Positions 42,826 to 50,613 of a DNA stretch of 64,000 nucleotides are shown here, one piece after another. A model generated the notes under the pieces. The model was not told the origin of the DNA. It saw only the letters and a program-made list of their open reading frames with translations, and did no database searches. Location of the stretch: contig CALJKV010000005.1 of assembly GCA_937974245.1 (NCBI GenBank), positions 100,223-164,222 of the forward strand. Reading direction: 5' to 3'. The position numbers and the translations under genes were made by a program. Each line of letters starts with the position of its first letter. The first letter of the stretch is position 1. This stretch comes from an uncultured Chloroflexota bacterium. Lineage in GTDB: Bacteria; Chloroflexota; Anaerolineae; Aggregatilineales; Phototrophicaceae.

Positions 42826-44538
42826 ATGGCGATACAGGATGAATGCTATCTGATTTTTGGTGGGGCAGGGTTGGTTGGGCGGCAGATTGCTCGTGAAATT
42901 GCGTTTCATCTGAATCCGCGCAAGATTGTCATTGCCGGGTTGTTTCAGGGGGAGGTCGAGGAAGCCTTGACCGACCTGCGCACGATGTATGACGAACATC
43001 CGATTGAATGGGTTGGTGCCTGGGGCAATATCTTTGTCCGCGGCGACTATGCCCACGATTCGCGCGGTAAGCTGCTCGAAAACGATGCCCGGCGCGAAGA
43101 GCTGTACGATGACTTATTTGGCAATATTGATGATGCTTATGAGCGTTCGCACATGGTCAAGCTCATTCGAGAACATCGCCCCGATGTCATTATTGACAGC
43201 ATTAATACGGCTACGGCCATCAGCTATCAGGATGTTTACACGGCTTCGGTGGTGGCGAAACGTGAGGTTGATAACCAGTTCCGTGCGGTCAAAGCGGGCG
43301 ATTTGACCACGGCTCAGGCTGGAATAGAGGACACAAACTTCAATTTTGACCTTCTGCTTTTGTCACAGTCGCTCCCGCAGTTGGTGCGGCATACGCAGAT
43401 TCTCCACCGTGTCATGTGCGAGGTGGATACCCGCATGTATTTGAAGATTGGCACCACCGGCACGGGTGGTATGGGGCTGAATATTCCCTACACCCACAGT
43501 GAAGACCGGCCTTCTTCCAAACTGATGACCAAAACAGCAGTCGCTTTCGCCCACACCGGTCTGATGTTTTTGATGGCACGCACGCCTACCGGCCCTATTG
43601 TCAAAGAGATTAAGCCCGGCGGAATGATTGGCTACGCAGATGTGGTCTATCAACCCATTAAGGAACATGGTCAACCAGCGCATGTCTTTGTTCACAGGGT
43701 TGAATCATTGGGCGATTCACTGGCATTAAGTGAGCCCGAATCGGCCTACGAGCGCTTGTCCCCGCTGGAACTGCCAGTGGTTAATACTGGTGAGAATGGC
43801 TTTTTCACAAAAGGGGAGTTTGAAGCGATTACGGCCCTGCGGCAAATGGAATTTATAACGCCTGAGGAAATCGCGCGTGATGCCGTGTTGGAGATCCGGG
43901 GCAGCAATTCTGGCTTTGACGTCATTGCGGCCATTGATAGTTCGGTGATGAACCCGACCTACCGTGCCGGGTATCTGCGCCAGCAGGTGTTATTGGAACT
44001 GGAGAAGCTGGAACAGGAAACCGAGACCCATAGTGTGGCATTGGGGCAGTTAGGGCCGCCGGAAATCCTCAAGTTATTGTGGGAGGCGGAACTCCTGAAA
44101 AGTGAATTTGGCACGTTGGAGGCAGTCCTTGCCCGAAAGCCAGAGGCGATTTCCAATCAACTTGCGGTTTATCTAGAACAGAATGTCAAGTTGTGTAACA
44201 CCATGACTTCAATCGGTGTTCCTATCCTGCTTCCTGACGGCACACATCTTATCCGGGGGCCGCGCATCCGCATCCCAGAGATTCCTGGCTCAACTGAGGT
44301 TCCGTTGCGACAGGCTGATGTTGATCGATGGGCAGCTAAGGGATGGGTTGATTTGCGACCATCTAACTTTGCGGCCTGGCATCAGCGTTTTCAGACCATT
44401 CTTGACCTGCGTTCACGTTATCGCGGGCGTGGGTCGGCGGCTGTGTCGCGCCAAATATATATCTACGACGATATTCGCATTGGCGAGCTAGTCGGTTGGA
44501 TTTTTAACAATGAGCAGGTCGGATATCGTATCAAATAA
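42826..44538 (+). CDS. large NAD(P)-binding Rossmann protein of unknown reaction
   Basis: 570 aa from the ATG at 42826 (AAGGTG upstream). It begins YLIFGGAGLVGRQIAREIA, a GxxGxxG dinucleotide-binding motif, with D...NTATAISYQDVY and KIGTTGTGGMGLNIPYTHSE that suggest an extended SDR/epimerase-like domain of about 300 residues. The C-terminal 250 residues have no recognised match. No close named family is known to me. It follows the moeA genes but 121 bases away and ends before a terminator, so it may be its own unit. Confidence 0.75.
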   Translation: MAIQDECYLIFGGAGLVGRQIAREIAFHLNPRKIVIAGLFQGEVEEALTDLRTMYDEHPIEWVGAWGNIFVRGDYAHDSRGKLLENDARREELYDDLFGNIDDAYERSHMVKLIREHRPDVIIDSINTATAISYQDVYTASVVAKREVDNQFRAVKAGDLTTAQAGIEDTNFNFDLLLLSQSLPQLVRHTQILHRVMCEVDTRMYLKIGTTGTGGMGLNIPYTHSEDRPSSKLMTKTAVAFAHTGLMFLMARTPTGPIVKEIKPGGMIGYADVVYQPIKEHGQPAHVFVHRVESLGDSLALSEPESAYERLSPLELPVVNTGENGFFTKGEFEAITALRQMEFITPEEIARDAVLEIRGSNSGFDVIAAIDSSVMNPTYRAGYLRQQVLLELEKLEQETETHSVALGQLGPPEILKLLWEAELLKSEFGTLEAVLARKPEAISNQLAVYLEQNVKLCNTMTSIGVPILLPDGTHLIRGPRIRIPEIPGSTEVPLRQADVDRWAAKGWVDLRPSNFAAWHQRFQTILDLRSRYRGRGSAAVSRQIYIYDDIRIGELVGWIFNNEQVGYRIK

Positions 44539-44582
44539 CCTATAAATGCAGATGTCTTATAGGTGATCCAGTGAGATGAATG

Positions 44583-44613
44583 GAGCAGTGGTCAGGTGAT
44601 TGCTGCTCTTTTT
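44583..44613 (+). terminator. probable rho-independent terminator
   Basis: GAGCAG and CTGCTC form a 6-bp stem around 14 bases, followed by TTTTTGT. It lies 45 bases after the Rossmann-protein stop and before the sugar regulator gene. Confidence 0.65.
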
Positions 44614-44659
44614 GTCGCCTAAATTCCCATTGATATTGTGTAAAATATATGAATCGTAT

Positions 44660-44688
44660 TTGACAAATCCGAAAATTAGATTTACATT
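44660..44688 (+). promoter_or_regulatory. sigma-70-type promoter of the LacI-family gene
   Basis: TTGACA (44660-44665), 17 bases, TACATT (44683-44688). The -35 is a perfect consensus and the -10 a 4/6 match. The predicted start near 44695 lies at the left edge of the operator palindrome, so repressor binding would block initiation. Confidence 0.75.
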
Positions 44689-44697
44689 AGGGATAAA

Positions 44698-44711
44698 TGG
44701 GAGCGCTCCCA
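44698..44711. promoter_or_regulatory. LacI-family operator 1 (CelR/CebR-type palindrome)
   Basis: TGGGAGCGCTCCCA, a perfect 14-bp palindrome just downstream of the promoter at 44660-44688 and 52 bases before the regulator start. The same 14 bases are the published operator of CelR (Thermobifida) and CebR (Streptomyces), cellobiose-responsive LacI-family repressors. An identical copy is at 45950. Confidence 0.8.
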
Positions 44712-44763
44712 TACTCCTGTTTATGAGTTGATATTTTTTGATAGATTCAAAAGACTAATTATC

Positions 44764-45795
44764 ATGCGGCTCGAAGATATTGCTGAAAAAGCTGGGGTTT
44801 CCCGCTCAACTGTTTCGCGTGTGATTAATAATGACCCAAACGTGAGTGAGAAAACACGCTCTCGTGTATGGACTATTATTAATCGGGAAGGGTATATCCC
44901 GAATCCGATGGCGCGGGCGATGGTTACTCGGCGCACGAATGTTATAGGCATTGTTGTTCCTCAATCGATTAATGTCTTTTTCGGCAACAACTCTTATTAT
45001 CCCCAATTGCTCCAGGGAATGAGCGAAATGATCGCCGCGCGAGATAACGCCATGCTCCTCATGCTGCAAAATGACAGTGAAACCCGCGAGCAGTTTGCTC
45101 ACCGCATCACCAGGAATCGTCTCGTAGATGGCATGATTCTCTGTTCTATCCAACTTGACGATCCGATTGTGAATCAAGTCCTTGAGATGGGGCATGTCAT
45201 GGTTAGCGTGGAACGTCCGGCAGATTCGGTCAAAGACCGTATCAGTTATGTGTCGATTGATAACCTGAGCGCGTCAAAACGGATGGTACAGCACCTGATT
45301 GAGGGTGGTTATCGTCGGATTGGACATGTGACCGGGCATCTGAATATCGCCGATGGTCGTGATCGCTTGACAGGGTATCGATTGGCACTTGAAGAAGCAG
45401 GGCTTCCTGTTGACCCAGATTTAATTGCTGAGGGGAATTTCTCACACGAGTATGGCTACGAGGCTATGAAGACTCTCTTGCCACAACACCTGGATGCTGT
45501 CTTCGCTGCGGGTGACACAACAGCTCAGGGTGTTATAGAGGCCATCAATGAAGCAGGGTTGCGAGTTCCCGATGATATCGCCGTTGTCGGTTTTGATGAT
45601 CTGGACGTGGCGTTGCAAACCGTTCCACCGTTGACCACCATGCGCCACCCAATCCAGGAAAAGGGGATGCAGGCCGTGAGCCTGCTGCTCGACCTGATTG
45701 ATAAGGTCGTAGAAAATCCCCAACAAATTCTGTTACCAACACAACTCGTGATTCGCGAGTCGTGCGGTACAAAAAAGGCACATTGCATAGCATGA
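44764..45795 (+). CDS. LacI-family transcription regulator, probable cello-oligosaccharide repressor
   Basis: 343 aa from the ATG at 44764, the family N-terminus; the frame is open to a TTG at 44728. HTH residues 1-25: MRLEDIAEKAGVSRSTVSRVI, hinge PNPMARAMVTRRTNVIGIVVP. The periplasmic-binding-like ligand domain follows, with YVSIDNLSASKRMVQHLIEGGYRRIGHV and FDDLDVALQTVPPLTTMRHP. It sits at the head of a sugar ABC transporter and glycosidase operon and below an operator identical to that of CelR/CebR; it is therefore likely to repress the cluster and itself. Ligand, probably cellobiose, is inferred. Confidence 0.9.
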   Translation: MRLEDIAEKAGVSRSTVSRVINNDPNVSEKTRSRVWTIINREGYIPNPMARAMVTRRTNVIGIVVPQSINVFFGNNSYYPQLLQGMSEMIAARDNAMLLMLQNDSETREQFAHRITRNRLVDGMILCSIQLDDPIVNQVLEMGHVMVSVERPADSVKDRISYVSIDNLSASKRMVQHLIEGGYRRIGHVTGHLNIADGRDRLTGYRLALEEAGLPVDPDLIAEGNFSHEYGYEAMKTLLPQHLDAVFAAGDTTAQGVIEAINEAGLRVPDDIAVVGFDDLDVALQTVPPLTTMRHPIQEKGMQAVSLLLDLIDKVVENPQQILLPTQLVIRESCGTKKAHCIA

Positions 45796-45894
45796 AGGAG
45801 GGTATTTGACAACAATACGATTCGGAAAAGTTCATCCTTCAATTGTGCGAGCAAACGCTCAAGTATTAGACTATTTACGAAAGGGAATTGTGTG

Positions 45895-47268
45895 ATGTCT
45901 AAAAATGCAGTACGTGTTATGGTAGTAGGCCTTATTCTGGCGTTGGTGCTGGGAGCGCTCCCAATTGCCGCGCAGGATAAGATTGTCGTGACCTGGTTTG
46001 TCGGTCTCGGCACCGGCACCCAGCCGGAACAGCAGGCCATTCAGGATCAGGTTGCTGCCGACTTTAATGCCAGCCAGAACGAAATCGAACTCCAGATCAG
46101 CTATGCTGGTAATAACCAGACCGCGCCTGATGTCCTCAGCACCCTGATTGCTGCCCAGACCCCGCCCGACATCGTCGGCCCGGTGGGTGTGACTGGTCGT
46201 AACCAATTTGCTGGACAGTGGATGGATCTGCAGCCCCTGGTTGACGCAACCGGCTACGATCTGACCCAGTTCTCCGATGCCCTGATCGAGTCCTATCGTG
46301 AAGGTGATTCACTTGTTGGTCTGCCATTCGCCGTCTATCCCGGTTTGATTTACTACAATGCTGACCTGTTCGACGAAGCCGGCCTGAACTATCCGCCTAC
46401 CGAATTTGGTGCGCCTTATATCATGCCGGATGGCACGGAAGCCCCCTGGGACTATAACACCGTGGCCGAAATTGCGAAGATTTTGACGGTTGATGCCAGT
46501 GGCAACGATGCCACCATGGAAGGCTTTGATCCCAGCAATATCGTCCAGTTCGGTTTCGATCACCAGTGGGACACCATTCGCTCCGACTTCTCGACCTTCG
46601 GTGGTGCCGCAATTGTCAATGAAGACGGCCAGGTGGTTTTGCCCGAATACTGGCGTGCACATGCCCGTTGGATGTGGAATGCGATTTGGGTTGATCACTT
46701 CATGCCCAGCGCCACCTATATCAGCAGTGATCTGTTCCAGCCGAGCGCCTTTGCCTCTGGCAACATCGCCATGACGCGCGTCATGCTGTGGTACACCTGC
46801 TGCCTCGGTGACCTTGATGCAAACTGGGATCTGGCTGTGGTTCCGTCCTATGAGGGCACAACCTTTGCGCCAATTGACCTGGACACCTTCCACATCCACA
46901 AAGACTCCCAGAATCCCGAAGCTGCTTTCACGGTTCTCCAGTACCTGACCGGCGAAGGCGCACTTCCTCTACTGACTGCCTACGGCGCTTATGCTGGCCG
47001 CCCCGAACTGCAAGAGGCCGGGATCCAGGCAAAAGCTGAAATCTATCCCAGTGTGACTAACTGGGCAGTCGTTGCTCCCAGCATTGACTATGCCCCGATC
47101 CCGCACCATGAATCCTGGTATCCGGGCTTTGCCAAGGGCCAGCAGCGGTTCTCGGATTTTGGTACTGTGCTGCGTGGCGATGCCGGTGCTGACATTGACA
47201 TTGATGCTGAATTCGATAAGCTGCAAGCCGATCTCCAGGCGATTGTAGATGAAGCCAGTGGTTCCTAA
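45895..47268 (+). CDS. sugar ABC transporter substrate-binding protein (family 1)
   Basis: 457 aa from the ATG at 45895, which has AAAGGGA eight bases upstream. A signal peptide runs to about residue 27 (VVGLILALVLGALPIAAQ); no lipobox Cys, so it may be released or anchored by other means. Mature protein shows family-1 features (NNQTAPDVLSTLIAAQTPPDIV, GLPFAVYPGLIYYNADLF, FASGNIAMTRVM). It binds oligosaccharide outside the membrane and delivers it to the two permeases downstream. An exact operator copy (45950-45963) lies inside the signal-peptide codons. A stem-loop follows the stop. Confidence 0.92.
   Translation: MSKNAVRVMVVGLILALVLGALPIAAQDKIVVTWFVGLGTGTQPEQQAIQDQVAADFNASQNEIELQISYAGNNQTAPDVLSTLIAAQTPPDIVGPVGVTGRNQFAGQWMDLQPLVDATGYDLTQFSDALIESYREGDSLVGLPFAVYPGLIYYNADLFDEAGLNYPPTEFGAPYIMPDGTEAPWDYNTVAEIAKILTVDASGNDATMEGFDPSNIVQFGFDHQWDTIRSDFSTFGGAAIVNEDGQVVLPEYWRAHARWMWNAIWVDHFMPSATYISSDLFQPSAFASGNIAMTRVMLWYTCCLGDLDANWDLAVVPSYEGTTFAPIDLDTFHIHKDSQNPEAAFTVLQYLTGEGALPLLTAYGAYAGRPELQEAGIQAKAEIYPSVTNWAVVAPSIDYAPIPHHESWYPGFAKGQQRFSDFGTVLRGDAGADIDIDAEFDKLQADLQAIVDEASGS
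45950..45963. promoter_or_regulatory. LacI-family operator 2, inside the binding-protein signal-peptide codons
   Basis: TGGGAGCGCTCCCA again, identical to the copy at 44698, in codons for residues about 19-23 (Leu-Gly-Ala-Leu-Pro). Between the two copies lie 1238 bases. A weaker gapped pair GAGC-4-GCTC is at 45849-45860 in the leader. Position suggests roadblock or DNA looping. Confidence 0.7.
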
Positions 47269-47281
47269 AATATAAAGGTTC

Positions 47282-47309
47282 AGGCAGCCATCGAAACGGG
47301 TGGCTGCCT
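47282..47309 (+). promoter_or_regulatory. intercistronic stem-loop after binding-protein gene
   Basis: AGGCAGCCA and TGGCTGCCT form a perfect 9-bp stem with a 10-base loop, 13 bases after the stop. It has no T-run. Such hairpins after a binding-protein gene raise its mRNA over that of the membrane genes; a similar one is at 57804-57827. Confidence 0.65.
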
Positions 47310-47349
47310 CCACCTTGTTCGCGGAGAGTATTTTTAAGGACGGTTTGAT

Positions 47350-48300
47350 ATGAATTCACAATCCGCCTCGGCTGGGGTGGCGGCGGCTCAGAATACACCT
47401 CGTGCCTGGTCAATTGAGAAGCGGCAGCGCTTCTGGGGATGGGTATTCCTGTCTCCCTGGATCGTGGGGTTCACTGCATTTACCGCTTTTCCAATTGCGG
47501 CTTCACTTCTATTTAGTTTTATGGATTTCAAAATTGGGGAGGAGATGCATTGGATTGGCCTGAAAAACTGGCAGACTCTGGTCACTGACCCGATTACGCT
47601 CCAATCATTGGGTGTGACCATCAAATTCGGGCTGATCGCGCTGCCTGTGTCTATTCTGTTTCCACTGGCACTGGCAGCATTGCTGAATTCCAAGCAGGTA
47701 GTTGGTAAACCCATATTACGTGTCTTGTTTTACATGCCTTATATGGTTCCGGCCATTTCCGGGGTATTCATCTGGCAGTCATTCCTGAATGGACAGACCG
47801 GCTGGCTGAACCGGATCTTACGGCTAATCGGGATTGTTGATCCGCCCAACTGGCTGTTCGATAGTGCCTGGATTCATTCAGCAATGGTCCTGATCGGGTT
47901 GTGGGGCGTCGGCAATGCCATGCTAACTATGCTGGCCTCCATGCAGGGTGTTCCCACTGAACTCTACGAGGCTGCTGATGTGGATGGGGCAGGGCCGTTT
48001 ACGAAATTCCGCAAAATTACATTTCCGATGATTTCACCGGTGATTCTCTATAATCTAGTGCTGACGACCATCGGGTTGATGCAGTATTTTGTCGTGCCTT
48101 TTGTGATATCCAGCACGACACGTTCCAATCCAGACACGAACTTTATTAACTTACATCTGTACCGAACGGCGTTCCAGTACTTCGATATGGGGTATGCCGC
48201 AGCGCTGGCATGGTTCCTGTTCGCTATCGGGTTGCTGCTAACGATTGGGATTTTCGCAACGTCGCGACGTTGGGTGTATTACTCTGGGGGAGACTCATAA
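47350..48300 (+). CDS. sugar ABC transporter permease (MalF type)
   Basis: 316 aa, six membrane segments; FWGWVFLSPWIVGFTAFTAFP is the first segment of this subfamily. The EAA loop is YEAADVDGAGPFTKFRKITFPMISPV. It forms a heterodimer with the next gene product and couples to an ATPase that is not in the window (MsiK-like shared ATPases are usual for such systems). A hairpin lies between it and the binding-protein gene. Ends two bases before the next gene. Confidence 0.92.
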   Translation: MNSQSASAGVAAAQNTPRAWSIEKRQRFWGWVFLSPWIVGFTAFTAFPIAASLLFSFMDFKIGEEMHWIGLKNWQTLVTDPITLQSLGVTIKFGLIALPVSILFPLALAALLNSKQVVGKPILRVLFYMPYMVPAISGVFIWQSFLNGQTGWLNRILRLIGIVDPPNWLFDSAWIHSAMVLIGLWGVGNAMLTMLASMQGVPTELYEAADVDGAGPFTKFRKITFPMISPVILYNLVLTTIGLMQYFVVPFVISSTTRSNPDTNFINLHLYRTAFQYFDMGYAAALAWFLFAIGLLLTIGIFATSRRWVYYSGGDS

Positions 48301-48301
48301 A

Positions 48302-49381
48302 ATGGCTGGTAATTCTATCTCACGCTCGGTCAATACATCTCCCTTCTATTCACGCCAGCTTCGTGGTTTTACCATCAAGGCGCTTATCACGCTCTTCGCC
48401 TTCATGATACTGATTGTGTATCTGCTGCCGTTTGGTAACATGGTGTTGATTTCACTCCGCAGCAGTGACATGCTGGCGCTCACCCAGGACTCGTCTATCT
48501 TTCCCCTCATTCCGGTTACTTACAGCTATGAAGGCAAAGAGTATCCAATTGTTGAAGTGCCAACCGATAACGGTGTGCAGCAATGGGCATTGGTCAAGAA
48601 GGGGCGTCAGGCGAGTCAATTTGTTGATCCGGCTAACCCGGATGCCGGGTTGATTGATTGGGATGGTAACTGGCGGATACTTACGGAAGTCCAGGAATTC
48701 AGCCCGTACTTCGATAACTACCCGACAGCATGGGAAGAAGCCAATTTCCCACGTATGTTTGGGAATACGCTGGTCATTGCGGTAACCGGCATGATTGGCA
48801 CATTACTCTCGTGTATTTCCGTAGCCTATGCTTTCGCTCGCTTCCCCATCCCAGGCAAGAATATTCTCTTCATCATCCTGATTGGCACCATCATTCTACC
48901 TAGTCAGGTGACACTCATCCCAACTTATGCGTTCTTTGCTTCAATAGGGTGGGTGGGTTCGTGGCTGCCGCTGATTGTGCCGCATTTCTTTGCCAATGCC
49001 TATAACGTTTTCCTGCTGCGCCAGTATTTCATGACCTTGCCTCGAGAGTTGGATGAAGCGGCCATGATTGATGGAGCTGGGCCGTTCCGTGTCCTGATTT
49101 CGGTGATTATCCCGCAGTCGTGGGCGGCGATTATCGCTGTGGGCATCTTCCACTTTGTTTTCGCGTGGAATGACTTCTTTGGGCCGCTGATTTACCTGTT
49201 GTCAAAACCAGAACTCCAGCCGATTTCGGTGGGTGTGCAAATCTTCAACTTCCAGTATGGGCCGCACCCTGAGCTGGTTCAGGCGACATCGCTCATGGCG
49301 ATGGTGCTGCCGCTGGTGATCTTCTTCTTTGCTCAAAAGGTATTCATGCGCGGCATCGTCATCACGGGTGTAGAAAAATAA
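48302..49381 (+). CDS. sugar ABC transporter permease (MalG type) with periplasmic insert
   Basis: 359 aa from the ATG at 48302. The first segment (about 22-45) is followed by an unusually long outer loop of about 110 residues (from SLRSSDMLALTQDSS to FDNYPTAWEEANFPRMFGN) before the normal core, with EAA loop DEAAMIDGAGPFRVLISVIIPQSW. Short MalG proteins lack this insert; it could contact the binding protein or substrate. It pairs with the preceding permease. Its stop is adjacent to the start of the next glycosidase gene (overlap by one base). Confidence 0.9.
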   Translation: MAGNSISRSVNTSPFYSRQLRGFTIKALITLFAFMILIVYLLPFGNMVLISLRSSDMLALTQDSSIFPLIPVTYSYEGKEYPIVEVPTDNGVQQWALVKKGRQASQFVDPANPDAGLIDWDGNWRILTEVQEFSPYFDNYPTAWEEANFPRMFGNTLVIAVTGMIGTLLSCISVAYAFARFPIPGKNILFIILIGTIILPSQVTLIPTYAFFASIGWVGSWLPLIVPHFFANAYNVFLLRQYFMTLPRELDEAAMIDGAGPFRVLISVIIPQSWAAIIAVGIFHFVFAWNDFFGPLIYLLSKPELQPISVGVQIFNFQYGPHPELVQATSLMAMVLPLVIFFFAQKVFMRGIVITGVEK

Positions 49382-50613
49382 TGTCACAGCCATTTGTTCT
49401 GGGGGTCAATTATTGGCCGCGTCGCAAGGCAATGTACTGGTGGTCAGACTTTGACGCTGCTGAAGTGCGGGATGAATTTGCCCTCATCGCCGAAATTGGC
49501 ATGAATGTGGTGCGCTTGTTCTTGTTGTGGGATGACTGGCAGCCGTTGCCCGATGTGGTATCGGCTGCCTGCCTGAAAAATCTGGAAACGGTATGCGATA
49601 TCGCCGCTGAACATGGTCTAGGATTGGATGTCACATTCTTCACAGGTCACATGAGCGGGCCAAACTGGGCACCTGGCTGGTTGTTGGATGAAAAGGCTTC
49701 CCCACCAGCGCACTACTTTAAGCAGCTTGTGAGTGGCGGAGAGATTGTAACCGGCGGCTACCGGAATATGTTTTCCGACCCTGTTGCACTTGCCGCCAGC
49801 CGGTTGCTGCTAAAAACAGTGGTTAAGGCACTCAAAGGGCATCCGGGTATCTGGATGTGGAATCTAGGCAACGAACCCGATCTCTTTGCCTGGCCGCCGG
49901 ATTCCGCTGCTGGTCGTGGCTGGGTACGCGAGATGACTGACCTGATCAAGTCCATTGACGATCAGCACCCGGTAACCTGTGGTCTCCATGTCGCCAGTCT
50001 GCATGAAGATAACGGCCTTCGAGTAGATCAGGTTTTTGCTGAAACTGATGTCGCCGTCATGCACGGTTATCCCATGTACCTGCCCTGGTCACGGCACAAT
50101 CTTGACCCTGATCTGGTGCCCTACGCGTGCGCTCTAGTATCAGCGTTGTGTGGCAAGCCGACTCTCATGGAGGAGTGGGGTGGTTGTACTAACGCTCCTG
50201 GTAAACCTTCCGAGGTATGGGAGTGGACAGCCTACGGTGAGCCACGCACACAGTTCATGGCTTCTGAAGAAGACCTGGCAGCGTACATAGCCGCTGTGCT
50301 GCCGAAACTGGTAGAAGTCGGGGCGACTGGCGCGATGCTTTGGTGCTTTGCGGATTATGTTGAGGAACTGTGGGGAAAACCGCCCTGCAAAGAATCGAAA
50401 CATGAGCGTTTCTTTGGCCTGGTACGGCCTGATGGCTCTCTCAAGCCGCATGCTGAAGCCATTCGCGCCTTTGTAAAGACAAAGCCAGTTGTCAATGTGA
50501 ATCCTGCGCGGCAGGTTGTTCTGGATGTGTCGCCCAACGAATTCTATGCCGCTCCTGCCGCTCATACAGTTCGTCTTTACCAGCAGTATTTATCCCAGTA
50601 CAAGGGGGACTGA
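49381..50613 (+). CDS. cytoplasmic clan GH-A glycoside hydrolase (GH5/cellulase-like)
   Basis: 410 aa, no signal peptide. A TIM barrel with VNYWPRRKAMYWW at the start; acid/base Glu in MWNLGNEPDLFAW and nucleophile Glu in TLMEEWGGCT, the two glutamates of clan GH-A. Related sequences are called cellulase family or beta-galactosidase-like. It would hydrolyse the imported oligosaccharide. Exact substrate (beta-glucan, beta-mannan or other) is not readable. It overlaps the preceding permease stop and the next start by one base each, so it is part of the operon. Confidence 0.85.
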   Translation: MSQPFVLGVNYWPRRKAMYWWSDFDAAEVRDEFALIAEIGMNVVRLFLLWDDWQPLPDVVSAACLKNLETVCDIAAEHGLGLDVTFFTGHMSGPNWAPGWLLDEKASPPAHYFKQLVSGGEIVTGGYRNMFSDPVALAASRLLLKTVVKALKGHPGIWMWNLGNEPDLFAWPPDSAAGRGWVREMTDLIKSIDDQHPVTCGLHVASLHEDNGLRVDQVFAETDVAVMHGYPMYLPWSRHNLDPDLVPYACALVSALCGKPTLMEEWGGCTNAPGKPSEVWEWTAYGEPRTQFMASEEDLAAYIAAVLPKLVEVGATGAMLWCFADYVEELWGKPPCKESKHERFFGLVRPDGSLKPHAEAIRAFVKTKPVVNVNPARQVVLDVSPNEFYAAPAAHTVRLYQQYLSQYKGD

